Assembly: GCA_963802635.1 (NCBI GenBank)
Contig: CAWDJJ010000003.1
Span: 930,001 to 994,000 of the forward strand
From: CAVTLG01 sp963802635
GTDB lineage: Bacteria; Chloroflexota; Ktedonobacteria; Ktedonobacterales; Ktedonobacteraceae
DNA length: 64,000 nucleotides
Reading direction: 5' to 3'
In this document: one piece after another, positions 25,689 through 33,642 of the stretch
Layout of the letters: every line of letters begins with the position of its first letter
How positions within the stretch are numbered: the stretch's first letter is position 1
The notes under the pieces: generated by a model
The model's input: the letters and a program-made list of their open reading frames with translations, nothing else
What the model was told of the DNA's origin: nothing
The model's database searches: none
Translations under genes and position numbers: made by a program

Positions 25689-26432
25689 AGACAAACTGAC
25701 AAACTCTCCCCGCAGGGGATTATCTTTGATATGGATGGAGTACTTCTGGTAACAAGCCAGAGTCCCACACAGAGCTGGCGAGAGGTTTCCCAGCAATTTG
25801 GGCCAATACTAGACATTCCCCGAGAGACACTCGTGCAAGCCCTTCAAGAAAGTCGTCGCACGTATGAGCGTGAGATCGAACATGATAGTGAAAAACAGCG
25901 AAGAGACCGTCTTGAGCCATTTGAGACACAACTGGAAACGATAGAAAATGCACTAAAAGCTCTTCATAGAGTGAATAAACGTGTAGCCACGGAAATGGTG
26001 CATACGTATGATGCGCTTCGTGATGTCCATCGTCAACTTGCACCTCATACCCTAGAAGTGTTACAGGAACTCCGACAGCGAGCATTCTCTCTCGCCCTCA
26101 TCAGTAATGGAAATGCGACCTATCAACGTCGCAAAATTGCTCAACATAGACTTGCACCGTTTTTTGATGTGATCCTCATTGAAGAAGAGTTTGGCGTTGA
26201 AAAACCAGATCAACGTATTTTTCTCCATGCACTTGATCAGCTTTCCATCAGTGCTCACGAGGCATGGATGATAGGCGATGATCTTGCGTGTGACATTGCT
26301 GGATCACAGCAGGTCGGTATCTTTGCTATTTGGTGCGATTTCGCTAGACAAGGACTCCCGAACAAGAACACTGTTCACCCCGATTGGATTATTCACGATC
26401 TTTCAGAAGTGCTTGACACGCTCATTCCTTGA
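25680..26432 (+). CDS. HAD-superfamily hydrolase
   Basis: A 250-residue haloacid-dehalogenase-type phosphatase or phosphoglycolate-phosphatase relative. Motif I is F-D-M-D-G-V-L with both catalytic Asp. Motif II is S-N-G-N in L-I-S-N-G-N. The motif III Lys is in G-V-E-K-P-D, and motif IV is G-D-D-L-A-C-D. A helical cap with many charged residues sits between motifs I and II. The substrate cannot be told. Two in-frame ATGs (25680 and 25686) are possible starts and neither has a ribosome site. The -10 box just upstream suggests leaderless translation from 25686. It is transcribed divergently from the decayed NUDIX gene. Confidence 0.88.
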   Translation: MCMRQTDKLSPQGIIFDMDGVLLVTSQSPTQSWREVSQQFGPILDIPRETLVQALQESRRTYEREIEHDSEKQRRDRLEPFETQLETIENALKALHRVNKRVATEMVHTYDALRDVHRQLAPHTLEVLQELRQRAFSLALISNGNATYQRRKIAQHRLAPFFDVILIEEEFGVEKPDQRIFLHALDQLSISAHEAWMIGDDLACDIAGSQQVGIFAIWCDFARQGLPNKNTVHPDWIIHDLSEVLDTLIP

Positions 26433-26593
26433 AATGCAGGAGGCTTCATTGCTCATTAAAAGTGCGCACAGAGGCAACACATCGTAAAGGTGATATATTA
26501 CTAAGAGCAAATTGTATCAAGCCTATTCTACTTGATATGCTTACTTAAGCACAAACATTAAGTACAGGATAGCTTATTTAATAAGGTGATTCT

Positions 26594-27415
26594 ATGACAA
26601 AAGATCCCGCTCATTCTCCAGTATCTCTACCCAATGAGTTTCTTGCCAAGCTTACTACCGAGTTAGACGACGATGCTGTTACGGCTATCATTTTGCATGG
26701 AAGCTATGCTCGTGGTGACGCACGGCCTCCCTATAGCGATGTTGATCTGGTTCGGATTCTCTACGAGACACCAGAACGCAAGCAACTGAAACGCTTCATT
26801 TGGTATGATGGCTATCTCTTAAATCTCTCTAGCCGCCCACTTTCTCTTTACAAAGAGTGGCTCACCATCCCACAAGAAGCGATCTTTCGACTCTCAACCA
26901 TACAGGATGCTCATATTTTACTAGACAAAGAGGGGACATTTCGTGCGTTCCAACAAGAGGTGCACAACTGGCAGTGGGGGCCATTACAAGATGCGGCGAA
27001 TCGCTATGCCAGTCAGGTGATCGTCGAGTTAAGCGAAACCATTCTCAGGACGCTTGGAGCCTTACAGTATCAAAAGTCTCTCATGCTTGTGCAAAGGGTT
27101 ATTCTCCACATTCTTCCAGGTGTCACAAAGGCAATAGCCGTACAACGAGGCATTCTTATCAAGGGAAATAACTACTTACAACAAGTACAAGAAACCGTGG
27201 GAGTTGATTCTGCCTGGACACGCACCTATAGAGATGCCGCAGGAATAGCTGTTGATGGCATGCCCAATACGGTGGAAGTAAGAAGTATCGCAGCGCTTCG
27301 ACTGTATCAGGAAACCGTTCGATTACTTCAACCTCATTTACTCCCTGAACACAGAGAGACGGTCGAGGTCTTAATGATCATGGTTGATCAGGTGCTGGAT
27401 GAAAAGATCACTTGA
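26594..27415 (+). CDS. Nucleotidyltransferase-domain protein (MNT/KNT-like)
   Basis: A 273-residue protein with the polymerase-beta-type nucleotidyltransferase motif G-S-Y-A-R-G-D-A-R and, after nine residues, the metal-binding D-V-D-L. The C-terminal two thirds are helical, as in aminoglycoside-nucleotidyltransferase-like and HEPN-linked proteins. The family transfers NMP groups to antibiotics, proteins or RNA; the substrate is not evident. AAGGTGA precedes the ATG at 26594. The 3' end overlaps an antisense fragment of a TPR protein by 45 bp. A stand-alone MNT-type gene next to accessory genes could be an orphan toxin-antitoxin part, but no HEPN partner is adjacent. Confidence 0.78.
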   Translation: MTKDPAHSPVSLPNEFLAKLTTELDDDAVTAIILHGSYARGDARPPYSDVDLVRILYETPERKQLKRFIWYDGYLLNLSSRPLSLYKEWLTIPQEAIFRLSTIQDAHILLDKEGTFRAFQQEVHNWQWGPLQDAANRYASQVIVELSETILRTLGALQYQKSLMLVQRVILHILPGVTKAIAVQRGILIKGNNYLQQVQETVGVDSAWTRTYRDAAGIAVDGMPNTVEVRSIAALRLYQETVRLLQPHLLPEHRETVEVLMIMVDQVLDEKIT

Positions 27416-27559
27416 TTTTCGGACCCTCTCCTCATAGGGCCAGATACTTTTCAGGGATTGGAAGGCTGCAGCCGCTTCCTGGAGGCGTAAACTGCTTCCA
27501 ATTTCTACAGCGAGTTGTACTGCCGTTTCAAAATAGAGGCAAGCTTGTTCCATTATCAT
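27371..27559 (-). pseudogene. Fragment of a TPR-regulator C-terminus
   Basis: Sixty-two codons that look like the last part of a tetratricopeptide regulator: Y-F-E-T-A-V-Q-L-A-V-E-I-G-S, then L-Q-E-A-A-A-A-F-Q-S-L and W-P-Y-E-E-R-V-R. There is no ribosome site and an in-frame stop lies close upstream, so this is a remnant. It overlaps the convergent nucleotidyltransferase gene. Chance similarity is possible because the piece is short. Confidence 0.4.
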
Positions 27560-27674
27560 TGGAATGTGGTAAACTGTTGCTCAATACAGAAGTTAAGTCC
27601 TTTCATGATAAGGTTGATCTTGTCGCAACATGTTTGTTGCTAGTGTGTAAGTACCTATGAAGGAGAGATATACG

Positions 27675-28187
27675 ATGTCTGAACAATCAGAACGAGTCAG
27701 TCATTTGACGCATGTAGATGAGAACGGAAATATTCGTATGGTAGATGTGACAGGAAAATCTGAAACTATACGTGAAGCTGTCGCTAAAGCAAGAGTACGC
27801 ATGGCACCACAAACGGTACGTCTCATAGAAGCAAATCAGATTTCTAAGGGAAGTGTTCTGGAAGTGGCAAAGATAGCCGCTATTATGGCAGCTAAACAAA
27901 CATCACAACTTATTCCGCTCACTCATCCTCTCCCTATGACTCATATTGATGTCCAGTTTCTACTTGACAGCACGCAAGGGCTTATCTCTATTGAGACACG
28001 AACGCGTGTCAATTACAAAACAGGAGTCGAAGTAGAAGCCCTAACAGCCGCAGCTATTGCAGCCGTTACCATCTATGATATGTGTAAGAGTGTAGACAAC
28101 ACTATAACACTTGAGCAAGCTTATATTGCTTTAAAAAGTGGAGGAAAAAGCGGAACAGTTGAGTTTCAGCCAGAACCACTAAGATAG
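27675..28187 (+). CDS. moaC: Cyclic pyranopterin monophosphate synthase MoaC
   Basis: A 170-residue enzyme of molybdenum-cofactor synthesis. It converts the cyclic GTP-derived product of MoaA into cyclic pyranopterin monophosphate. Signature segments are present: M-V-D-V-T-G-K near the start, K-G-S-V-L-E-V-A-K-I-A-A, the active-site L-I-P-L-T-H-P-L-P, K-T-G-V-E-V-E-A-L-T-A, and D-M-C-K-S-V-D. Length is standard. AAGGAGAGATATACG precedes the ATG at 27675; an upstream ATG at 27657 lacks a site. No other moa gene is present here, so it is separated from its pathway partners. The stop codon lies inside one arm of an inverted repeat. Confidence 0.95.
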   Translation: MSEQSERVSHLTHVDENGNIRMVDVTGKSETIREAVAKARVRMAPQTVRLIEANQISKGSVLEVAKIAAIMAAKQTSQLIPLTHPLPMTHIDVQFLLDSTQGLISIETRTRVNYKTGVEVEALTAAAIAAVTIYDMCKSVDNTITLEQAYIALKSGGKSGTVEFQPEPLR

Positions 28188-28241
28188 TGTTTGATTTCAG
28201 CTCAATACTGACGAAGAGTGTGCGCGTTCCAAACACTATCT
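28182..28241. terminator. 12-bp perfect inverted repeat spanning the moaC stop codon
   Basis: AGATAGTGTTTG (28182-28193, containing the TAG stop) is repeated as CAAACACTATCT at 28230-28241 with a 36-base loop. It lies between convergent genes. The loop is long and no T run follows, so a terminator role is only probable. Confidence 0.45.
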
Positions 28242-28308
28242 AAGACCATAAGAAACACTGTCAATTTAGAAGGTATGGCATTATAATACAGAATAAGCGG
28301 AAAGGAAA

Positions 28309-29646
28309 TTATACAAATTTCACGATTTTTAGCTGTTCGTTAAATCGCTTTATACAGGAAACATCTTTCCATTCTCCTAGCATTTTCTGGACCTCTAGTA
28401 ACTTTGTTAATGCTCTTGATGATTTCGTTTGAGTTGCACATAACAAAGCTTGTGTTGCTACCTTACAAGCTTCTTCAATTTCTTTTTGTTGAATGTAAGT
28501 CGTTGCTAAATCACTAAGGATAAGAGATTTCCTACGTGTAGGACCAAAGGGCAGTGTATCTAAAGCAGTATGTAACATGGGTTGAGCATCAGCAGATAAT
28601 TCGAGGCGCAGATAGCAGATCCCTTTATAACCTACCATCGTAGCATGAGTAAATCCTGTCCAATGTGCGTCTTCTCCTGTTGAATATTGGCCTTGATCGA
28701 ATACTTGCGCTGTTTTCTCCAAAGTGGAGAAACAAGCATCCTTCCTCTTGAGATTGGAAAGTGCTTCGGCTTCCATCATCGCAATCCATGATTTAGTTTT
28801 ACCTGTAGTCGTATTCTCTGCTAAAGAAAAAGCTTCTTGCAAAATGGGGAGTGCTTTCTCGTACTTCCCACGATAGATCGATAAAAATCCCTTACGGCCT
28901 AAAGCAATGGCGCGCAGTGCATGGTTGTCAACTTCCTGAGCGGCCTCAATAGCTAACGTATAATAGATTTCTGCAATCTCTGAGTTATTTATATCAAAGT
29001 ATATTTCACCGAGGATCTGTGCAGTATTACTGGCAATACAACAAAGCCTATTTTGTATGGCAAGCGGCTGTGTACTTCGTAGTAATTGTGTCACGGTGAA
29101 AAGATGTCCTGAGACGCTACTAAGTAAGTCTACTTTTGCTATAGTGCACCGATAAAGTTCCCAATAAATGTTCGTAACCGTTTCAAGATGTGTCAATGTG
29201 GCTTGATCCGTGTGATAAGGATCATTCAAAGCTAAAGAGAGCCTTTCCCATGCATCTGTATTGATAAGATCTTTGTGTGATAGAAAAAGTGATGTATTAG
29301 TAGCACTCAGCAACTGTTTAAGCAGCTTACGGCGTAATTGGTCCACCTTATTTATCGCTCCTGGTAATATCCACAGAGCGTCAGTTTGTTCGCTCTCATT
29401 CTCATATTGTAACGAAGACACTATATCTATGCCAGAATAGGTCGGCACCAAATATTCAGTTGGATAGCTCAGTGCACTTGCGAGTATCTCAAGGCGATTT
29501 CTAGGGATAGGTACACGCCCGGCACAATAGTCAAATAATGTTCGTAACGGTATTTCTGTTTCCAATGCTATCTGCTCAATAGTAAAGCCTGATTCCTTGA
29601 TGGTTTGCCTTAAACGATTGGGATATTTCTGATGGGCGTTGATCAT
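28309..29646 (-). CDS. XRE-family HTH regulator with TPR repeats
   Basis: A 445-residue cytoplasmic protein. Residues 8-65 form a Cro/C1-type HTH (F-T-I-E-Q-I-A-L-E-T-E-I-P-L-R-T-L-F-D-Y). The rest is a long array of helix pairs with TPR character, such as A-E-I-Y-Y-T-L-A-I-E-A-A-Q-E and L-P-I-L-Q-E-A-F-S-L-A. This layout resembles peptide-sensing and SARP-like regulators, where the TPR array binds a ligand or peptide. AAGGAG before the ATG at 29646 fixes the start. Four 11-bp-spaced repeats lie 33-75 bp upstream, a likely operator and possible autoregulation. It is divergent from the small-protein operon starting at 30145. Confidence 0.85.
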   Translation of the reverse strand: MINAHQKYPNRLRQTIKESGFTIEQIALETEIPLRTLFDYCAGRVPIPRNRLEILASALSYPTEYLVPTYSGIDIVSSLQYENESEQTDALWILPGAINKVDQLRRKLLKQLLSATNTSLFLSHKDLINTDAWERLSLALNDPYHTDQATLTHLETVTNIYWELYRCTIAKVDLLSSVSGHLFTVTQLLRSTQPLAIQNRLCCIASNTAQILGEIYFDINNSEIAEIYYTLAIEAAQEVDNHALRAIALGRKGFLSIYRGKYEKALPILQEAFSLAENTTTGKTKSWIAMMEAEALSNLKRKDACFSTLEKTAQVFDQGQYSTGEDAHWTGFTHATMVGYKGICYLRLELSADAQPMLHTALDTLPFGPTRRKSLILSDLATTYIQQKEIEEACKVATQALLCATQTKSSRALTKLLEVQKMLGEWKDVSCIKRFNEQLKIVKFV

Positions 29647-29678
29647 TATTCTACTCCTTCACACATTCCGCCTGACTC

Positions 29679-29721
29679 CTGCATGATTTCTGCATGATTC
29701 CTGCACCGCTTCTGCATGAAA
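29679..29721 (-). promoter_or_regulatory. Four iterated repeats with 11-bp period upstream of the XRE-TPR gene
   Basis: CTGCATGATT, CTGCATGATT, CTGCACCGCT and CTGCATGAAA start at 29679, 29690, 29701 and 29712, exactly 11 bp apart. They lie just upstream of the XRE-TPR start codon. Spacing close to one helical turn suggests a regulator binding array on one face of the DNA. Confidence 0.55.
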
Positions 29722-30144
29722 AGTGACGGCTCTTAAGTAGGTATCAGTTAAAATTTCGTTGGTGTCTACCGGGTTCGTGTTTCCAAACCATAATAGCATA
29801 ATGCAGATGAAAAGGAAATGATCACGATTTTTGACAATGATTGAAGGAAAGGATGTTTTGTTCTGATGGTGAGTGAAATTGCACAACGAAAACAAACGCA
29901 TCGCAGACAAATAGACAACGGCCCAATGTGGGTTAACAGACTTATCAGAAGATAACGCCAGATACGATTTCATCAACGCTCACACGAACAACATAGGAGC
30001 TATTCATAAGTAATTGACCATACTTATAGAACCGGAATGATGTACATTTTAGGTAGCCCTAGAAGTAAAAGGGCAGAAAAATAGTAGAGCGCAGTAGATC
30101 TTGGAAGTGAGTTCTTAATACATATTACCAAAGGAGCAGATACC

Positions 30145-30369
30145 ATGCCAGAAAATAGAAGTGAAGTAGCAAAATTGCGAGCAGAGATAGAATCCGTGTG
30201 TTTTTCAATGAATCTCGCATTGCACGGGTTAGCACAAAAAGCATCTCACAGTATCATCAACAATCAGTACAAAAGCCTTGATCAGCAGCGTGACCGTCTC
30301 GCAACTATGATTGGGGAAGAAGCTGCCACAGAGGCCGTCTATGATACCTATAACTCTATCGTTCAATAA
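30145..30369 (+). CDS. Small hypothetical protein, 74 aa
   Basis: A helical, charged 74-residue protein with no known motif. The pattern of two long amphipathic helices (about 5-30 and 38-65) could form a hairpin or coiled coil. AAAGGAGCAGATACC precedes the ATG at 30145. It is the first gene of a run of seven plus-strand small genes, 23 bp before the methyltransferase. It is divergent from the XRE-TPR regulator, which may control the run. Confidence 0.65.
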   Translation: MPENRSEVAKLRAEIESVCFSMNLALHGLAQKASHSIINNQYKSLDQQRDRLATMIGEEAATEAVYDTYNSIVQ

Positions 30370-30392
30370 ATGCAAGAAAGGCTTGGTGTCAT

Positions 30393-31229
30393 ATGACCAA
30401 TGATTATCCCATGAACATCGAAGACCCCACAGAAACAGCGCGCTTAATAGAGCAAGATCGACTCTTTACCCAGGCGATGGGAGGACTTTTCGCGGAACGC
30501 GAGGACGTGGCATCCATGCACATCATCCTCGACTTGGCTTGCGGTCCGGGGAGCTGGGCGCTTGACGTCGCCTACGAGTATCCCCGCAGCGAGGTCATCG
30601 GTGTGGACCTCAGTCAGACGATGATCGAGTATGCTCATGCTCGTGCCATGTCGCAAAAACGCACGAATGCAACTTTTGAGCAAATGGATATCACCCAACC
30701 GCTGCTGTTCGCTGATGCCTCTGTTGATCTAATCAACGTGCGTTGCATCCAAAGTTTTCTTTCTCTCATGTTGTGGCCTGCGCTGCTCGCTGAGTGCCGA
30801 CGTATCCTCAAGCCGGGTGGCGTGTTGCGCTTGACCGAGATTGAGGGCGGCATTTCGAATAGTGTTCCCTTGCAGCAATTAAGCGCCTGTCTCTTTGATG
30901 CCCTTCGCCTTCAGGGAAGGACGTTTTCCATCGATGGGCGTTCGCTGGGCATCGTGCATATGCTGGGCCCCTTGCTCAAAAACGCCGGATTTCAAGACAT
31001 CGGCAAGCGGCCCTTCATCCTGGATACCACCTATGACGAGCCTTTATACTACTCTTCCAGCGAAAATGTCAAAATCATCTTTTTTCAGCTCAAACCCTAC
31101 TTGCTGGCTTCTGGCCTCATCTCCGAGCAAGTCTTTGATGAGGCGTATCGGCAGCTCGTGATGGATCTGTACGATCAAAACTTCGTGTGTCTCTCCTTTG
31201 GAATCACGGCATGGGGAGTGAAGCCATGA
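30393..31229 (+). CDS. SAM-dependent methyltransferase
   Basis: A 278-residue class I methyltransferase. Motif I is L-D-L-A-C-G-P-G-S-W (residues about 47-56), and V-I-G-V-D-L-S binds the SAM ribose. A further motif lies around D-A-S-V-D-L-I-N-V, followed by L-K-P-G-G-V-L. The C-terminal 110 residues are a helical lid. Small-molecule or lipid substrates are usual for this Methyltransf_11/25-type group; none can be named. The ATG at 30393 follows AAAGG. Its stop overlaps the start of the next gene (ATGA), so translation is coupled to a mini-HTH protein, an unusual partner. Confidence 0.85.
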   Translation: MTNDYPMNIEDPTETARLIEQDRLFTQAMGGLFAEREDVASMHIILDLACGPGSWALDVAYEYPRSEVIGVDLSQTMIEYAHARAMSQKRTNATFEQMDITQPLLFADASVDLINVRCIQSFLSLMLWPALLAECRRILKPGGVLRLTEIEGGISNSVPLQQLSACLFDALRLQGRTFSIDGRSLGIVHMLGPLLKNAGFQDIGKRPFILDTTYDEPLYYSSSENVKIIFFQLKPYLLASGLISEQVFDEAYRQLVMDLYDQNFVCLSFGITAWGVKP

Positions 31230-31465
31230 TGAACAACGAGAAAAAACCGAATTTGAAGCAATTACGGCAAAAGCATAGCCTGTTGCTCAAAGATCTGGCG
31301 AAGAAAGCCGGGGTTCAGCCACGAGAAGTCTACGCGATGGAGGTCGGCATTCCCGTCGAAGTGCACATAGCTCAAAAGATCCTGAATACCTTCTCTCAAC
31401 TTGTCAACCAGACATACACTCTTGATGATATACGGGTCCGCATCAAGAAGGACGCTGGAACATGA
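31226..31465 (+). CDS. Mini XRE-like HTH protein, 79 aa (first of a tandem pair)
   Basis: A single-domain helix-turn-helix protein: L-K-Q-L-R-Q-K-H-S-L-L-L-K-D-L-A-K-K-A-G-V, then R-E-V-Y-A-M-E-V-G. The start at 31226 follows GGAGTGAAGCC and overlaps the methyltransferase stop as ATGA. Its own end overlaps the next gene the same way. It shares layout with that gene (Q-L-R-x-x-H and V-Y-A-M plus a G-x-P-V turn), so the pair arose by duplication. It may bind DNA as a heterodimer with its neighbour. Confidence 0.72.
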   Translation: MMNNEKKPNLKQLRQKHSLLLKDLAKKAGVQPREVYAMEVGIPVEVHIAQKILNTFSQLVNQTYTLDDIRVRIKKDAGT

Positions 31466-31689
31466 GCAATCCCACGCTTTCACAACTCAGAGCACAACAC
31501 CATTTCGAGATCCCGACGCTTGCAACCGAGGCTGGCGTCGGGAATCGCGTCGTCTATGCCATGCTGCGAGGCTTGCCGGTGAAGCGTCCAGAAGCCGAGA
31601 AAGTCCTCGCTGGACTCACCAGGCTGCTCAAGAGCGAGTGGGATTTCACACTTGACATGATGGATGTCGTGCTCGAAGAGGAGCAATAG
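31462..31689 (+). CDS. Mini XRE-like HTH protein, 75 aa (second of a tandem pair)
   Basis: A paralogue of the preceding gene with the same start pattern (L-S-Q-L-R-A-Q-H-H-F) and the V-V-Y-A-M-L-R-G-L-P-V turn. It ends in an acidic helix L-D-M-M-D-V-V-L-E-E-E. Its start overlaps the upstream stop by four bases (ATGA). The shortened recognition helix makes DNA binding plausible rather than certain; a protein-protein role is possible. Confidence 0.7.
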   Translation: MSNPTLSQLRAQHHFEIPTLATEAGVGNRVVYAMLRGLPVKRPEAEKVLAGLTRLLKSEWDFTLDMMDVVLEEEQ

Positions 31690-31743
31690 GCATGAAATTT
31701 TTCACCTTCCAGTCCAAAGGAGAGGAGCGAGTAGATCTCTGAT

Positions 31744-32055
31744 ATGCAAACAGTATTAGAACAAGATATTCAGAATATCAGCTTGTTTTTTGAGCAACAT
31801 ACCCTCCGTGAAGTGAACGCGGGACAATTGCAGAGCACGATTCAGCTCTTACAAACCTCTCTTGAGCAGTGCAAAGAGCAGCAGAAAAGTGAAGCGCTTA
31901 TCCAGCGATTAACGCAAGCACAGCATGCGCTCAAACGAGCAATGGGATATCTCAAGAGAAATACAAGGGAAAGAGGGTTTTATGAATCCATTCGGACGGC
32001 TCAGCGATTGATTGATGAAGCACTTGCACGCTGGAACGGAGAGCAAAGAAGCTGA
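31744..32055 (+). CDS. Small helical hypothetical protein, 103 aa
   Basis: A Gln- and Leu-rich protein predicted to be all helical, with heptad-like spacing through residues 5-70, probably a coiled coil. No known family is recognised. A purine-rich GGAGAGGAGCG lies 18-28 bp before the ATG at 31744, rather far for ribosome binding, so the exact start is uncertain. It follows the mini-HTH pair by 54 bp on the same strand. Confidence 0.6.
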   Translation: MQTVLEQDIQNISLFFEQHTLREVNAGQLQSTIQLLQTSLEQCKEQQKSEALIQRLTQAQHALKRAMGYLKRNTRERGFYESIRTAQRLIDEALARWNGEQRS

Positions 32056-32110
32056 CCACGGGCGGTCTTCTACCGTTCTTTTCTGTCAAGCCACACGCAA
32101 AAGGAGAAAA

Positions 32111-32338
32111 ATGAAGCAATCTGGCATGCTTTACATACAAGATGGCTGTGTGTACTTCATTGCGGATGATCCATTTGACCGTTTTACGCTTGTTACAGGT
32201 TCAAAGCTGGAAGTTCATTTGGATGGGAGATGGTGTCACGCCAGCATCTATTATGATAAGGGATATGGTCTCGTATTTCATGATCGATCTCTTTGTGGGA
32301 TCATTTCTGGTATGAAGTCTCGTTTGAACAGAAAATAG
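32111..32338 (+). CDS. Small beta-rich protein, 75 aa (DUF5348-like pattern)
   Basis: A short protein with alternating strands (L-Y-I-Q-D-G-C-V-Y-F-I, L-E-V-H-L-D-G-R-W, Y-G-L-V-F-H) that loosely recalls the DUF5348 layout found on plasmids and mobile elements. The resemblance is weak. The ATG at 32111 has an ideal AAAGGAGAAAA site, so the longer open frame upstream is not used. It is part of the same small-gene run. Confidence 0.6.
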   Translation: MKQSGMLYIQDGCVYFIADDPFDRFTLVTGSKLEVHLDGRWCHASIYYDKGYGLVFHDRSLCGIISGMKSRLNRK

Positions 32339-32383
32339 GATGAATATAGTCTTCTCTCTCAATGGTAGAAAACGGGCATAGAC

Positions 32384-32629
32384 ATGCGTATTCATGAAAT
32401 AAAAGCAGCGCTTCACACATTACTGGAATGCGAAGTGTACATTCCTGGTTCTGCATACCTGGATGCTGGCTGGTATCGGGCCATCATCCAGTGCGTTGAT
32501 GAGACCGTTCAAGGCGTTTGCACGGTTTTCCTGTATTGTCCCGATATCTACAGAGGAGCAGACGTTAGGGTGTATGGACGAGGAGAGAACATACGGTTTC
32601 TACGGATGAAGCCCACGAAGATGAATTGA
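32384..32629 (+). CDS. Small hypothetical protein, 81 aa
   Basis: A beta-rich protein (C-E-V-Y-I-P-G-S-A-Y-L, V-C-T-V-F-L-Y-C-P-D) that may share a fold with the preceding gene, as both pair a G-rich turn with a W-Y-R or R-W strand. The ribosome site is weak. It is the last gene of the run, ending 27 bp before a MITE. Confidence 0.5.
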   Translation: MRIHEIKAALHTLLECEVYIPGSAYLDAGWYRAIIQCVDETVQGVCTVFLYCPDIYRGADVRVYGRGENIRFLRMKPTKMN

Positions 32630-32655
32630 CATGCGTATGCAACCTCGTTTATGGT

Positions 32656-32766
32656 ACTAGTGGGTCAGTTGCCATTTGCACCAACATTGGGAAGTTTATC
32701 ACGCCGCCAGAGAGGCTCTTTTAGCAGTTATGCAATGCCACAGAACTGGGCAACTGACCCACTAGT
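32656..32766. mobile_element. 111-bp MITE with 18-bp perfect terminal inverted repeats
   Basis: ACTAGTGGGTCAGTTGCC at 32656-32673 is repeated as its exact reverse complement at 32749-32766. The interior of 75 bp codes for nothing. The ends can also be read as a CTAG target duplication (32657-32660 and 32762-32765) flanking 13-bp repeats that begin TGGGTCAG. The mobilising transposase is not in the window. Confidence 0.8.
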
Positions 32767-32864
32767 GATACGCTATCAGTAGTAGAGAGGTAGGCGTTAA
32801 ACATGAGCGACACAGGGCTGAAGGGTATCCGTGGGGAATTGGGCCTTACAGAAGAGGCTATGGC

Positions 32865-33260
32865 GAAAATGCCTATTTACGGGCGTCCAATTTAGGACAT
32901 ATTCCACAGCAGATACTCTGGAATAGTCAGAAACGTGGGGTGAAGGCAACCCCAGTCATCAGCGCGTACAGTTCCCAGGAGTGCAGTGTGTGTCATTACA
33001 CGGACCGCAAGAATAGACCTGATCAGAGGACGTTCCGCTGTCAGGTGTGTGGGTTCGAGGCCCATGCCGACCATAATGCCTCGGTGAATATCTCCCAGCG
33101 CATTGGAGATAGAGCATTACGTGCCTGCAAAGACCGAACGGCGATCAAAGCCATGCTCATGAAACGCCATGAGGTATGGAAGCAGCAACAGGGCAGAGGA
33201 AACAGTATTAGTTATAATGATAATCTAAGCCACGTTCCTGCAACCAGCTTATTTGAGTAG
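32865..33260 (+). pseudogene. TnpB (IS200/IS605) C-terminal remnant
   Basis: Only the last third of a TnpB RNA-guided nuclease remains. From 32865 the frame reads N-A-Y-L-R-A-S-N-L-G-H-I-P-Q-Q, then A-Y-S-S-Q-E-C-S-V-C and, after the zinc-ribbon loop, F-R-C-Q-V-C-G-F-E-A-H-A-D-H-N-A-S. All four zinc Cys and the last catalytic Asp (A-D-H-N-A) are intact. The first two catalytic acidic residues and the N-terminus are gone, so it cannot cut DNA alone. The frame has no valid start. It begins about 100 bp after the MITE and ends tail-to-tail with the minus-strand gene at 33208. Confidence 0.82.
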
Positions 33261-33642
33261 AGGCCATGAGATTTCTGTATGTACATATGTGTGCTGTACA
33301 GCTATCAGAAATAGCCGGGAACCAGGACTCGCCGAGTTGCAGAGGGAATTCATGCATGAGGTCTCTGATGTTAAGCGTAGAACGACATGCTACCTTCACG
33401 AGATTTGTGGCCTCGAATTGAAATGAGAGAATGCGGTGTTCTCGGAGAGCAAGGGTCAGAAACTGCATGAGCTTGCTAGGATAAGAGTTATGCTGTAGAC
33501 GGATAACGTATAAAATCTCACCGTTGTGGTCGTTGCGGCTGATGAGAGGCGCGCCTTCTGTTTCAGTACAATAACGCTCGATCTCGGCTTGTATCGTATT
33601 GTTATACGTAGAGGCGACCGCAACATAGAGCAAATGCACCAT
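33208..33642 (-). CDS. Hypothetical protein, 144 aa
   Basis: An unassigned soluble protein with an alpha/beta pattern: V-H-L-L-Y-V-A-V-A-S-T at the start, a strand I-L-Y-V-I-R-L, a helix, then F-Q-F-E-A-T-N-L-V-K-V. There is no membrane segment or motif of known function. AAGGAGTACTCACT before the ATG at 33642 supports the start. Its last 53 bp overlap the convergent TnpB remnant, so the C-terminal residues may come from mobile-element DNA. Confidence 0.6.
   Translation of the reverse strand: MVHLLYVAVASTYNNTIQAEIERYCTETEGAPLISRNDHNGEILYVIRLQHNSYPSKLMQFLTLALREHRILSFQFEATNLVKVACRSTLNIRDLMHEFPLQLGESWFPAISDSCTAHICTYRNLMASTQISWLQERGLDYHYN

Noticed and set aside
29659..29976. 105-aa minus-strand frame upstream of the XRE-TPR gene
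   Set aside because: It runs through the iterated operator repeats, has no ribosome site and no protein-like pattern.
32892..33074. 60-aa minus-strand frame
   Set aside because: It lies antisense to the conserved TnpB zinc ribbon and has no independent support.
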